From NCBI GenBank assembly GCA_015039365.1, contig WION01000321.1:1-58588 (forward strand): a stretch of 58,588 nucleotides of DNA, given 5' to 3'. The position numbers and the translations under genes were made by a program. Positions 11,101 through 20,992 of the stretch are shown piece after piece. Positions within the stretch are counted from its first letter, which is position 1; every line of letters starts with the position of its first letter. The notes under the pieces are model-generated. The model did no database searches, was not told the origin of the DNA, and saw nothing but the letters and a program-made list of their open reading frames with translations. Source of the stretch: Amanita rubescens (Eukaryota; Basidiomycota; Agaricomycetes; Agaricales; Amanitaceae).

Positions 11101-14095
11101 CTTGTATATTTGTGGACATAAATTCGCCCCCTCGATCGGAACGAACGATTTTTATATTATATCCATATTGGTTGTATATTTGTTTGTGCCAGCCTTCAAA
11201 TACTACAGCGACGTTAGACTTTTTCTGTAATGGTTTTACCCATACATGAGATGTACAATCATCAAATATTACAAGTAAATATTTTTGTTTATGATAAGAT
11301 TGTATAGGAAAAGTCATCAAGTCACAGTGTATACGTTCAAAGGGTTGGGTAGCACATTTTTCTGAAAGAGGAAAGCTTTGTGAAATAGCTTTTCCTTTTA
11401 GACAACCGTTACAAGGTTCTAAGTCTTTAGGAATTGTTAAGGGAGGGAAACCCTCTAAGTTTTTAGAGCCTAATTTCAATATTTGTTGGCTAGGATGACC
11501 CATCCGTTGATGCCAAATTTCATATCCAACAACATTAATTGTGGTCATCATTAATTTATAATTTGAAGGTTTAATAATTTGACCTTCTGTCCACATTAAT
11601 GTTTCGTTACCATCTCCTGGAAATCCTTCCAGTGATGCGTTTTCAGAGCCTTCTCTGTAGAAAGAAATCCTATCATTATCTTGTTTTGCAATAAAACCTT
11701 GTTTACACAATGTTCCATTGCTTATTAGTCGTAGTGTGGCACTTGGCATATGGAGGACCGGATAAAGTTTCAATCTTGAAACCGAACCATTTTTAAGGGT
11801 GTGATCCAAAATCACAGTCCCTATACCTAATATATCTGCTTGATTATCAGCTGTAAATACTGAAGTAGGAACTTCATATTTTTTATAGCTAACAAAATCT
11901 TCTAAGTGTGCGGTAAAATGATGTGATGCACCTGAGTCACACATCCATATTGTAAGTCCTTTATTATTTTTATAACATTCAGGACATTTGCAAGAAAGTG
12001 ATTTATCACAGAGTTGACTATATGGGTCTTGAAGATGTCCAATGTTTATTACATTAGCATATCTTTCATTTAATTCACTTAAAGTTTGATCATAAAGTTC
12101 ATCTATATGATTCTGATCATAAAGACGAGCTATTCTTTGATGATTACTTAAGTTTTCACGCATATTGGCATCAAAATAATATAAATTTCGAAGATCCGTA
12201 GATCTTCTTGGTGTAGGGTATACAATCGGTACATTAGATGGTATTACCGGTACAGTATCAATAGTACGATTAGTTGGATAATCGTATAAATTGAAAAAAT
12301 CTTCATAAGGCGTAATAGGCCTTGTTGGGATTTGAGATGATGCCATAGATTCTGGAGCCGTATGGTAAACAGAATCTTGATCAGATTGGTAAAAGTAATT
12401 TAAATCTGATGAACTTACAGATTCTGGTCGGAGGGATACAGTGTCATGGTCAATTACCATCCCTCTCAACATATTTTGTAAGTGTTCTATTGTGCGTGCA
12501 TTAGTATTCATTCTTCGAGCTTCCAAATTAGCTCGTCGAACTTGATCCACATAATATTGTCTGGTATGTACATACCACCAACTTATTTGTTCATCATCAA
12601 AGGAACCAGGCATTGGTCCCTCAGGCTCCTCATCGGTATAAAGTCCTTCATACCCTGAAGAATTGGCCTCAGATTGATGTGATTCATTATCTGTTTGATA
12701 TCCTTCATTATCGGTTTGATGATGGGATATACTAGAGGAAGCAAAGATAGGACTAGCAAGATCGTCCAAACTTTGAGTATCCTTAGTATCTGCAAATATT
12801 GCAGAATCAAAGATATCAGAGTAGTCCGTTGATTCAGTTCGTACTTTTTGTACATCTCTGGATACAGAATCTCCCGAATTTTCGGATATCTCATCAATTC
12901 TCCCCATGAAGTCGTCCGTGGGAACCGCACGAGTACCTTTGTACTTGTAAATCTTGGGGACAAATTCTTCATCAAAATCTGTCATTACCTGATCTCCAAT
13001 TCTGGCAATCAGAGGTAAAGATGCTGATGTCGAAGATGCCATAGCATGCCCAGAACCAAGTGTTGATTGAGCTGCTGTGCGAGCAGCAAGTTTATTCGCA
13101 CGATTCTTTGCTTTAGCTGCCTTATTGCGTTCCCAATTTGGTCCTTTAGACTGATTAGGGACTTGACCAGCCCATTGGGGTCTAAAAGGAGTCTGAGATT
13201 GGCCAGGTGTATGTTTTGGTCCATTAGATGGTCCACCTGTCGAAGTATGTTGTGTTGGGTTTCTTCGATTTCCCATTGGTTTTCTTCCACCTCTGCCTCG
13301 AAAGGACTTCCCACGATAGGAATTCCAAGGGGTGCGAGGTTGTCCTTGTTGCAATTGTTGGCGTGCCATATTTGCAACTACTTGAGAGTTAGAATGTTTA
13401 TTCCCTCTCGTGACAACAGAAGTATTGGCATTGTTCCTGTTACCTTTCCTTCGGGACCATTCCTCAGATATGAGATTAAGGAATTCATCTACAGTGTCAT
13501 CATCTGCGGAATGTGCCAACAGATTTGCGACAAAGCTGTCCCATGAAGGAGGTAAGGCATGTAGGATCGTCATAATTTGCATTTTGACGGTTAAGGTTAC
13601 ACCTTGGTTTGACACTCTATTAATCAAGTCCATAAGATGCGGAACTTGAGTGTTTGGATTGGAATTCTCTTTGAGTTTCCAGTCGACAATTTGTCTATAG
13701 AGTCCAAACGTAGCAGCCAGACCTTGTTTACCAAATTTATCTTTTAGAGATTTCCAAAGGACTTCGGCTTTATCATTTTTATCGTCAACAAGGTGTACTA
13801 GATTAGGTGCTAGTTTTAAGGTAATGTAACCCTTGGCTTTCATATTGTCCTCTTTGAATTCGACATATTCTTTGCGAATTTCTTTAAGGGTTTTTAATTG
13901 ATCTGGCTTTATGTCAGATGTCTTGATTGCCACTTTTTCAGACGGTTCAAGATCTCTGGGCCAGTCAAGTTTAGGATCAATATGTGCACCAAGACCTTGA
14001 CTGTTCAAGTACGCAGTCATAAGTCTTTCGAATGCAAGCCAATTTGATCCGGTAAGAACAGGAACAATGGAGTTTATCGAATTGGAAGAAGACAT
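8150..14095 (-). CDS. Copia gag-pol polyprotein
   Basis: A single frame of 1981 residues with no frameshift between gag and pol, as usual for Copia. It contains an N-terminal gag (LTGSNWLAFERLM near residues 14-26), then an RG-rich basic part and acidic linker rather than a clear CCHC knuckle. Protease active site CDSGAS is near 718. Integrase has a zinc-binding H-x3-H (HQRMGH) and C-x2-C (CNGC), with catalytic Asp in RSDRGGEF near 986 and Glu in NGKVERMNR. Reverse transcriptase has KARLVAKGFSQ, FLYGDLEADIYMQQPEGY and YVDDM near 1593. RNase H has DADWGAD near 1762 and SSTEAEY near 1801. All catalytic motifs that I can see are intact. An uncharacterised C-terminal tail follows RNase H and ends 15 bp from the LTR. 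The product would form virus-like particles and make and integrate element cDNA. Confidence 0.97.
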   Translation of the reverse strand: MSSSNSINSIVPVLTGSNWLAFERLMTAYLNSQGLGAHIDPKLDWPRDLEPSEKVAIKTSDIKPDQLKTLKEIRKEYVEFKEDNMKAKGYITLKLAPNLVHLVDDKNDKAEVLWKSLKDKFGKQGLAATFGLYRQIVDWKLKENSNPNTQVPHLMDLINRVSNQGVTLTVKMQIMTILHALPPSWDSFVANLLAHSADDDTVDEFLNLISEEWSRRKGNRNNANTSVVTRGNKHSNSQVVANMARQQLQQGQPRTPWNSYRGKSFRGRGGRKPMGNRRNPTQHTSTGGPSNGPKHTPGQSQTPFRPQWAGQVPNQSKGPNWERNKAAKAKNRANKLAARTAAQSTLGSGHAMASSTSASLPLIARIGDQVMTDFDEEFVPKIYKYKGTRAVPTDDFMGRIDEISENSGDSVSRDVQKVRTESTDYSDIFDSAIFADTKDTQSLDDLASPIFASSSISHHQTDNEGYQTDNESHQSEANSSGYEGLYTDEEPEGPMPGSFDDEQISWWYVHTRQYYVDQVRRANLEARRMNTNARTIEHLQNMLRGMVIDHDTVSLRPESVSSSDLNYFYQSDQDSVYHTAPESMASSQIPTRPITPYEDFFNLYDYPTNRTIDTVPVIPSNVPIVYPTPRRSTDLRNLYYFDANMRENLSNHQRIARLYDQNHIDELYDQTLSELNERYANVINIGHLQDPYSQLCDKSLSCKCPECYKNNKGLTIWMCDSGASHHFTAHLEDFVSYKKYEVPTSVFTADNQADILGIGTVILDHTLKNGSVSRLKLYPVLHMPSATLRLISNGTLCKQGFIAKQDNDRISFYREGSENASLEGFPGDGNETLMWTEGQIIKPSNYKLMMTTINVVGYEIWHQRMGHPSQQILKLGSKNLEGFPPLTIPKDLEPCNGCLKGKAISQSFPLSEKCATQPFERIHCDLMTFPIQSYHKQKYLLVIFDDCTSHVWVKPLQKKSNVAVVFEGWHKQIYNQYGYNIKIVRSDRGGEFMSTNIQDYLTDVGIIHEKSTPYIHQQNGKVERMNRTLWEKSEALRLHASCPQSWWNFAIETAVHVYNRTPLRRTKWKTPVENLTGKKPDVSYFKIFGSKAWVFIPHESRENKLTPRSEIMTFIGYEPNAKAYRFMTNTNQLRVSTQAEFDETKFPRAKPQDENYTKNLDPIRPIEQDNSENSDKNISDGKPDNEGDISSEQQHSDDDFFDFNFENHSSSDSSDDDDDDTKWDDKLESFFEKKDTSSKDKGAELDQPTGVELDLPVQSLKDKPTKGKGKGTAKKPVEPTRRSERSRKPVIQKDNAYGNKTPLEIEKEITEEQDVVRELIQDLKEKDKSDPRLDVTIRYSLRSKIRQHIDKVKLLYSTLHNAQINEMSCLIKEQGNGFLNYLLAQAIPAIDISRDNIREYQYKDIQKVKITDPKSYEQWETAMNDEMKSLNNRKIWELAELPHNRTPIKCRWVYDIKSDGRKKARLVAKGFSQRPGLDYDETFSPVARYETIRLLLAISVLEKWDIEALDVKTAFLYGDLEADIYMQQPEGYVVKGQEQKVYQLKKAIYGLKQASYAWNKQANKSLEDLGFIRCLSDSGVYVRREDDTIIVCIVYVDDMLFMGDNTPEIHKVKNAFMKKWECHDLGKVKEYLGMQINYNKNMGTLIIDQHTYAKKVVTRFGLENCKPTRTPLPTGYIPTAATKECTAEMRSYFQQIIGSLLYLALGTRPDITYQVILMSQFCANPNEEHIQKALYIVRYVNTTVQTKIVYNGLNKEGFVAFTDADWGADKITRKSITGYIVKLAGGAISWVSRKQKVVALSSTEAEYMSMSDTSRQIVWIESLMSELDFPIKTIFLCCDNQGAMFLASNPAQEHRSKHIDIRFHYIRECVESEKIKLTYIPTNEQVADIMTKNLPYSKFVIFRMKMGLILDDSQISLTNHIKASQTFANYIKSKTLNKSPGQHSKIFERIQDLEVRGYLEEIFKYYERENDKLTTLLKANK

Positions 14096-14274
14096 TTTCT
14101 TACTTTGATTAAGTTTGTTTAAAATCTAAGAAGATTTTTGTAAGAAAAGGTTCAAATAAATAAGGCATAAGAATATATGTGATGATGTAATTTCCGTCCT
14201 GATTTCTTAAGCTTAATGTCGTTCCTGACAAGAATATAGTATTTTACTATCTAGTGTCAATACTAGAAAGTAAA

Positions 14275-15528
14275 CTAGGGAATATCTTTTTTACACGTCC
14301 TTTCAGGTATGTAATATCGAATTTCCGTCACAGGGTTAGATGCGAATCTAGCCCTCCTATTGTCTCTATCATCGACAGGTTTGTCGAAAATAGATTCTTT
14401 AGGTAATTTTATGTGAGGAAAGTCTTTATACCGTCCGGGAAGCCTTCCAGTTTCCTGCCATATTCCCATGTCATTACTATATTCGTCAACAACCCTTTTC
14501 ACTTCGGTTCCCTCTTGATTTGAAGGAAACACTCCAGCCGCTCTGCTTTGGGCTCGAGTTTTAGATACGATATATCCCCAACTTGCAATGTTGGGGATGC
14601 ATCTACTCCAGGTAGGTGTTGTTGACTTTCGCCATCCTTTTTGTTCTGTATTACGTTTTAGTTGGGTCTTATATACGTTAAAAGGTATATTTACCTTTCC
14701 TTTTTTGTATATTTGAGTAATCTCCTCCGGAAGAGGAATTCTGCCCCTTTCGTCAGATGCGATGCCAAGGAAATGTTGGCGGTACGCATCCGAATCCAAA
14801 GCATTAGGGATATTCGTCTTATTTTTCCATTGACGATTACCCTTATGCCAGTCGTTTTTGGTGACTGGTCTGAATTGGACATGGGCATTGTTTGGTGGTC
14901 CATAGGACCACTCTTCCGGTTTAGTGTTGTGGATCCAAGGCGATCCACGATTTTTGTTATATCGCCAACCTTCGTTGACGATAACAGGTCGTCCTTGTGG
15001 ACGAGAGACTGGCCCAACAGCCTTTGCGGCCTTGGCGTATGAGACTAGATTATCTTTATGAGATAAAGATGCACACCTAGTATTTCTAGAAGACTGACCT
15101 GTTGGGCTCCGCATTGATTTGGGAGCCATCGGGACTCCTTTATAGTCGAAGACGACTTTTTGTACACAGCGGTGTACATGGTGTATCGCATCGGGATGCG
15201 AACAGTGGCAGCCTTTTGCTGCATGAGGCATATATGGGCGCGAGCCCATGGGAACAGGATACTTTTTATAGTTCCTATTAAGCCTCACAGCTTGAGGCGC
15301 AGAAGTCGGAACAGGAAAACGTAATGAAGGTACCATTTCTGGTACCTGTGCCTTTGCAGGCGGCGGCGAGTTCTTTGGTAAGGCCCTAGCGGGGGCCTGG
15401 AGATGCCGGGCGCCAGAGCCGGGCAAATTGTTCGGGGTAGTCCGAGAGGGGACTGTCCTCGAAGAAATCGGAGTGCCAAGGGCACCGCCAGCAGAAGACA
15501 ACGGCGAGAAAGAGTTTACAAACGACAT
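14275..15528 (-). CDS. Accessory ORF upstream of gag-pol in element 1, function unknown
   Basis: An intact 417-residue frame starting at the ATG at 15528, which has AAAA before it; the same frame extends to an ATG at 15699, giving 474 residues. It lies between the leader and gag-pol, 179 nt upstream of the gag ATG, in the same orientation. The N-terminal third is rich in Pro, Ser and Ala. A Cys/His cluster (GCHCSHPDAIHHVHRC) in the middle could bind zinc. The remainder is basic and aromatic-rich. I recognise no family, and standard Copia elements have nothing here. An intact frame this long in a young element argues that it is used. It could be a nucleic-acid-binding or packaging cofactor or a captured host gene; both are guesses. 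How gag-pol is translated downstream of it (splicing, subgenomic RNA or re-initiation) is not evident. Confidence 0.75.
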   Translation of the reverse strand: MSFVNSFSPLSSAGGALGTPISSRTVPSRTTPNNLPGSGARHLQAPARALPKNSPPPAKAQVPEMVPSLRFPVPTSAPQAVRLNRNYKKYPVPMGSRPYMPHAAKGCHCSHPDAIHHVHRCVQKVVFDYKGVPMAPKSMRSPTGQSSRNTRCASLSHKDNLVSYAKAAKAVGPVSRPQGRPVIVNEGWRYNKNRGSPWIHNTKPEEWSYGPPNNAHVQFRPVTKNDWHKGNRQWKNKTNIPNALDSDAYRQHFLGIASDERGRIPLPEEITQIYKKGKVNIPFNVYKTQLKRNTEQKGWRKSTTPTWSRCIPNIASWGYIVSKTRAQSRAAGVFPSNQEGTEVKRVVDEYSNDMGIWQETGRLPGRYKDFPHIKLPKESIFDKPVDDRDNRRARFASNPVTEIRYYIPERTCKKDIP

Positions 15529-16741
15529 TTTTATATAAAATGAAAAAATTGATTTTAAAATTTTGCTGAAATCAGGAGGTTTAATCATCACATAGTTCTT
15601 TTGGATAAGATCAAAAGAAAGGAATGGGCGTTCAGAGCCTTCAGCCCTTACTAATCCCAGAAAACAGATAATTTGTTCGCAAATTGGATGTTTCGGCACA
15701 AGTTTCGCACATCATTGTTTCTTCTTGTCATGCATGTTGAATTTGGTACTAATCGTTATGAAAGGTGTTATATTAACCAAGATCTATGTCACATTGGTAT
15801 CCACTTCGATGTTTTTAGCATCTAATAACGCAGCATAATATTTGCGTGGGATATGATCCAATGTAGGTAAGAATAGCCAACCTAAGCGTCTGACAATAGA
15901 TTAAAGACTCGGGGATCGGCCCTTGTCCCTTCTTAAACGATCAAATGATAACCGTTTAATCTCTGGAATAACCATGACGATAACGACTGCATTCCCAAAT
16001 GCATGAGATAAGTCCATCACTTAGATGGTCTATGGGGTCTCAATCCCCCACTAGACGTGTATGTACAAGTATTAAGAATTAATCTAGACACCGCTGGGTT
16101 ACAGCTGAGTGTATTCCTAATCTAGAGAAGTCCCTAAGGGCGCATTCTCGATAGGCAGAGTGTACGGTCCACAATGTGACCTCATCTCACCCCTTATACT
16201 AGAATCTATTATTACTTGTACATATATTAGGTATTTTACAGGATCGAAAATCCTGATGATGGTATAGCGTGGTTCAATACGTCCAATCACATCACACTGC
16301 CCAAGCGGAATACAGTGTGGGACGTTACCCTTTTATACGGTAGGTAATAACCGGTGAAGTTCACACTTCACAAGTGAGCCAATTTCTATTGACGCAGTAA
16401 TGGTCCACTGCGAGATTTTTAAGGCGATCTAGGCCGGCTTTTAACGTCATCCAAGACTGTCCCTTGTACAGGGATACTCGTAATTTAGACCGCTGAGTAA
16501 TTAACGGGGTCCCCTTAGCCCTGGGTCCGGGCGTATACAATCCAGGTAAGCGGATGACTCAGAGTCTATCCCTCACTTCCCAGAAGGGTTAGCCAAGTGC
16601 GATGACTAATCTAACAAGAAAATGAAAACCACACTGGGCGCCTCGCCCAGTTACCTTTGTTTTACCTTTTCTCTCCGTCAATGACTTGAGAGTGTGCGTC
16701 GCTTGGCTTCACAACCAATAGCGCCAAAGGCGTCTGGTTTC
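15529..16741 (-). other. Long untranslated leader of element 1
   Basis: About 1.2 kb between primer site and accessory ORF with no sizeable reading frame. It contains 16151-16181, which matches 26 of 31 bases of element 2's leader (18756-18786) in the same orientation relative to each element. Probably the packaging/dimerisation region. Confidence 0.6.
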
Positions 16742-16754
16742 GGGGCCCATAACC
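16742..16754 (-). other. Primer-binding site of element 1 (initiator tRNA-Met anticodon arm)
   Basis: Reads GGTTATGGGCCCC in element orientation, directly next to the 5' LTR. It is complementary to the anticodon arm of eukaryotic initiator tRNA-Met (GGGCCCATAACC with the CAT anticodon), not to its 3' end. This is the half-tRNA priming known from Drosophila copia and yeast Ty5. Confidence 0.85.
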
Positions 16755-17460
16755 TGTTGAAACTAGGGGTAACAAGTCCCTAGCGAGCAGCGCAGTCTAG
16801 TACATGGAATGTACTACTTACCGAGTGTGGTGTGGAGTTGTTTAAGAGCTTACTGGAGCTGGGGCTCAACAGTAGACAGTAGAGAGGATAATAGGATAAG
16901 GATTGACGCTACTAGAGTACAGTTTATATACTACTAAACTACAAATAAGTACAAAGAGTCTTATCAGTATGAGTCACAGGTATTTGACTCATAAGGCGTC
17001 ATTCCACAACAATGCACAGCTATTGTACAGCAATGCATAGCTTTGCGCAGCACTTGACTCATCAATTATATTGACTGACTCATCACATTATCAATCTTCA
17101 ATGCGATAGGTCGATAACCATAACGTATATATGTCTTCTATTCTCATGTCAACATATATTCACATCATCAATAGTTCCACTATTATGATTGGATGATCTT
17201 ATGAGAATATCGCTAGGATATTCTCATGTCAGAATATGTTCTCATCATCAATCATCCACTATTATGATTGGTAGATGAGTATGAGAATATGTCGAATATA
17301 TTCTCATGTCAATATATTATCTCACACTCAATCATCCACTATTATGATTGGTTGAGAGACGAGTAAGTAACTGAGCGTTATTACATTAGTTAGTGTAAAC
17401 TAATGATATCACTTATATTTACTATATACTGTATGTATATTGTATATTATAAGTTCAACA
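16755..17460 (-). repeat. Element 1 LTR (5' LTR in element orientation)
   Basis: 706 bp, identical to 7429-8134 except C at 16907. Drives element transcription toward lower coordinates. Confidence 0.97.
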
Positions 17461-17879
17461 GTGCCAACAAAAACCATTTGCCGGGTCTTAGGAGAAGCTC
17501 TTCAAGAGTATGACAACAACGTCAGGCTGACGTTCTTTCGAGCCCTCAGTCGACACAGCGAGACACGTTCAGCTGCTGGGTACCTTTATGAACGTTTGTT
17601 CCACTGTTACTTTGCAGCCGGAAAACCCATAGCGTGCAAATGGATACAGCCTAGGAAACGTAGCACTGAGGCCATCCAGTTAACGGACCTGTCTAACGTC
17701 ATTCCCTCAACATGGACAGCTTTGACTACCGGAGAACCTCCCTTTTTTTGGGTTGCACCTAAGGGTGCCCCCGGGATCGACAGCGTGCTTGTGCTTGAAA
17801 ACCATATCCTTGTGTTTCAACTAACAATAAGTTCTAAGCATGGTTCACTGGTTGACGGCATGAGGAAAGTACGAGAATA

Positions 17880-17884
17880 CTTGC
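17880..17884 (+). repeat. Target-site duplication of element 2 (CTTGC)
   Basis: CTTGC precedes the LTR at 17885 and recurs at 25699-25703 directly after the second LTR. It marks a second, independent insertion into codon 452 of the RHS-like gene. Confidence 0.95.
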
Positions 17885-18359
17885 TGTTAAAGTTATCTTA
17901 TCTAATCACATAAGATAACGTATATCTTATCTTATCTCATATAAGATAATACATCATATCTTATCCTATAGATTAGGATATATAGATTAGATGTACATAC
18001 ATGTATATTCGATATATACATGTACATATACATACATAGGATACTGAAATATCCTATAGTCGCTTGCGTCATCCCATTACTGCGGTAGACGCGTCATAGC
18101 TGCGCTAGACGTCATATCATACGTCATGCACAGCTCTTCCTCTATTTACTATACATTGTACTTATTAGGATACTAGTAGTATATAAGACTACCTGTACGT
18201 AGGTACAAATAAGAACCTTCCTTCTCCTCTTACCACCACATCCTATATCCATAGGATAGTGAGTTATCGTTTGAGGTCGTCACCGCCACTCTACACTCCA
18301 CTCTAAGTAAGTATTCACTTTAACACTTAGACGCTGCGCTGCTGGGCGTATCTTCGTCA
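17885..18359 (+). repeat. Element 2 5' LTR
   Basis: 475 bp, starting TGTTAAAG and ending CTTCGTCA. The first half is AT-rich and made of short inverted repeats (TAAGATAA/TTATCTTA, TGTACAT/ATGTACA types). TATATAAGACT near 18190 could serve as a TATA box. Confidence 0.96.
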
Positions 18360-18372
18360 GGTTATGGGCCCC
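18360..18372 (+). other. Primer-binding site of element 2 (initiator tRNA-Met anticodon arm)
   Basis: GGTTATGGGCCCC directly abuts the 5' LTR and is identical to the site in element 1. The two LTR pairs are otherwise unrelated in sequence. Confidence 0.85.
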
Positions 18373-19386
18373 GACATGGTATTGCTTGCATCACCATCGC
18401 CTCCAGGCATGTTACCATGCAAGATGTGTGAACAGGTATAGTATTGTGCGGGTCGGAGACCTGAGTGGCATCCGTCAATTTAACTGAGTTCTTGTACCTG
18501 ACATACGAGCTTATGACATGCGCCCGGACCCTAGGGCTTTAGGGGGATCTCCTTGCACCCAGGGATAAGGGTACCACCTATGTTTCTCAAGGCTGGCATG
18601 GCAACCTTGACCCCCATGGAGTTATACTTGCCCTCCATGATGTGACTGGGGTATTCATGCACGATATTCCATTATAAGGCCCTTAGTGCCTTTAGTTACC
18701 GTATGTAGATCATATGGCCCGTAGTAACTTTCACAAAGTATAAAGGTCGTGCTGGGGTCCCATTGTGGACCATACACGCAGACTATTAGGCGTCCACTCC
18801 TAGAGAGCGCCTTAGATTAGCCGTTGGCTCTGCTCAAAAGGCATCCACGTATACTTTCATATTGTTACTGGGAGTGCTTATAAAGGTGGTCACGGACGGT
18901 TTATGGACCGGACACCTTTCATTTTCCAAAGACAACTGGTATCTCTTGGGACCAGGCAGTTGCCGCAGGCGCACTGCAGTCCGCGGACCTTATGCATGTC
19001 ATACTCGTTTACAGGTCAGGCACACAAGTCTGGTACATGTTCCTCGGATCGATCCTGGTGCTAGGCATTATCATGCTTGGCTGTAGCTCATAACGCTGCA
19101 CGCAAGGTCGTTGTCGTATTCGTTATGACACCCTCGCCTATGAAGTCGTTGTCGTTTATGTAATGACACCTTCATTAATAAAATCCTTAAAATAGATATA
19201 AATCATTGAATTTATAAATAATCCATCAAAACGATCAATTGATTTCATCTCAATCAATCGTTCCATCATCAAGAAGCAAGAAATAACATTTCTCGCTCAC
19301 CCACTCCAATACAAGGCTATCAAACCTTGTTACCGACATTTCCATAAGGTTTTATATAAATATAAACCTTTATCGACATTCTTGTC
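18373..19386 (+). other. Untranslated leader of element 2
   Basis: About 1 kb with no gene. It carries the motif shared with element 1 at 18756-18786 (core CATTGTGGACC, then TACAC). The last 200 bp before gag contain several perfect hairpins, for example AACGATCAATTGAT paired with ATCAATCGTT near 19231-19262. Confidence 0.6.
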
Positions 19387-20535
19387 ATGTCTTCTTTTAC
19401 CAAAGAAGAAGACAGCGCTTTATGTTCCCTTGTCACCGAATTACAAGGAGACAATTATCGTGCCTGGGCACGACAAATAACGGCATACTTTCAGATCTCA
19501 AATCTGATGGTATTCATGTGTCCCGTTATTCCAAATGCAATCCCTGCTCACCTCAAAGCAGTAATTGCGCCGATCACTGCCACCAATAAGGCAGCAATCA
19601 TCATACAAGCTGATGAGCTTGTACAAAACGAGAAGGCGTTACACGCCATTAAGCTCAGATTGTCCTTTACAATCTTTGAGCTTTATCAACACGTTTACAA
19701 CGCAAGACTCCTATGGATGTTCTTGCAAGAACGTTACAAAGATGATTCACCAGCAATCCTCGATGGATCACTGGACAAAATAGATCATGACCGATCTATA
19801 AATAAAATCATCACTCGTTATAGACACATAGCAGCACAGGGACATCAATTCCCAGCTGCTCATCTAAATAAAGCACTTACGACCATCAGGGCTGTTCCAT
19901 TAAAATGGATCAACCAAACAGCGGCTACATCATCCGTTACCGCTATCAACACGAATTACTCTAGCCATACGGCAGTTCGTTCAGGAAACACTGCCACACA
20001 AGTTGGACCAATCAGAGTCCAGCAACTTGCTAGTGAAATTCGTTCATCATGGTCGTTACGGCATAAGGCTATAAAACAATCACCCCCATCAACGCAAGAT
20101 CCTAACTTGCATACGGAACATTGTTTAGCTAATACCGCCTTAACAAACAAAGGCAAAGGCCGCTGCAGATGCTCGCCGCATCCACAGCCCACACATTTAC
20201 GCTGGGAAGACTTTAAAAATAGTAGCAAGCCTGATTACATCAGGGGAGGATTTCCACTATTAGTCAAACAGCCCGAATCTGATCCGGAATCAGATTCCAC
20301 ACATGATTCATTTAAATCATGTAAATCAAATGTTTCCACGCCTTCACCTTTGTCACACGAGCCTTTAACAGACTCGTTGAATACAAGAATAACAAATTCC
20401 CAGGAGGAATTTTATGATGCTCATGAAGACTTCGAGCGTCATTATGGAAATTTCATGGCTATGAATAGCTATGATCAATGGGTAGAAGAACAATATAGCA
20501 TAGACTTAGATTATTTCTGGAAGATATATATGTAA
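19387..20535 (+). CDS. Gag-like protein of element 2
   Basis: 382 residues. The N-terminus follows the Copia gag (UBN2-like) pattern: ELQGDNYRAWARQITAYF near residues 18-35 parallels the gag start of element 1, and ARLLWMFLQERYKDD near 106-120 parallels the VLWKSLKDKFG region. The C-terminal third is acidic and Ser-rich, ending in an aromatic tail. There is no CCHC knuckle. The frame is intact and stops before the hairpin-rich region. It would form particles or co-assemble with gag from an autonomous relative. The coding sequence itself contains perfect hairpins (for example 19604-19623 and 19651-19683), which is unusual and suggests selection on RNA structure as well as protein. Confidence 0.8.
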   Translation: MSSFTKEEDSALCSLVTELQGDNYRAWARQITAYFQISNLMVFMCPVIPNAIPAHLKAVIAPITATNKAAIIIQADELVQNEKALHAIKLRLSFTIFELYQHVYNARLLWMFLQERYKDDSPAILDGSLDKIDHDRSINKIITRYRHIAAQGHQFPAAHLNKALTTIRAVPLKWINQTAATSSVTAINTNYSSHTAVRSGNTATQVGPIRVQQLASEIRSSWSLRHKAIKQSPPSTQDPNLHTEHCLANTALTNKGKGRCRCSPHPQPTHLRWEDFKNSSKPDYIRGGFPLLVKQPESDPESDSTHDSFKSCKSNVSTPSPLSHEPLTDSLNTRITNSQEEFYDAHEDFERHYGNFMAMNSYDQWVEEQYSIDLDYFWKIYM

Positions 20536-20939
20536 TATATATAAATTGTCATCAACACAAGAGTATCGTGAAGGATCACTCCTTATAAATCCGATTACTT
20601 GTCATACAATTTATATTCAAAATAAGGAAATCGTGTAGGCATATGCCTTGCAATCCCGATTACTTATATATAAAATCTTTCTGGTGGTATTAAGCAAAGA
20701 TCATTATCATTGCCAGTATATACCGCGTTCAAGGGAATTTCGATCACTTGAAGAAAGATCATCACGCTTGTCATCATATACAAGCATCAACACATATTAT
20801 CTTCGTCAATCAGAAATATCTATAAATGTCTACACTATAAAAACAATATCTTTAAAAAGCTCTCCACAAATGCAAACCGATATTTATAGCCTATAAACGG
20901 CTATAATCTATTTGCAGATAACAGTAATGTGTTACCTTT

Positions 20940-20992
20940 GAGAAAGGTTCCTTGCCGTTGAAACTCACACGGTTTTGAAAACGTCTCATAAT
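20940..20992 (+). repeat. 50-nt motif, copy a (others at 21009-21060 and 22006-22053)
   Basis: Consensus order: GAGAAGGCTCCTTGCCGTTG, then AAACT, ACACGGT and CTTGAAAGCGTCTC. Three copies occur with substitutions that often keep GAGA and TCTC at the ends able to pair. It may be a repeated RNA structural element; its function is unknown. Confidence 0.7.

Larger units (their letters stand above)
7429..17460 (-). mobile_element. Element 1: complete Copia LTR retrotransposon
   Basis: A 10,032-bp element transcribed on the minus strand. In its own orientation the order is LTR (17460-16755), initiator-tRNA primer site, a leader of about 1.2 kb, an accessory ORF, gag-pol, polypurine tract, LTR (8134-7429). 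The two LTRs are 706 bp each and differ at one position that I found (T at 7581, C at 16907). The polyprotein is uninterrupted, so the copy is young and possibly still active. The integrase-before-RT order identifies the Ty1/Copia superfamily. The extra ORF and long leader make it larger than a typical Copia of about 5 kb. Confidence 0.97.

Noticed and set aside
16742..16754. Possible tRNA-Met gene, from the match to the anticodon arm
   Set aside because: Only 13 bases match, no acceptor or T arm follows, and the position beside the LTR identifies a primer-binding site.
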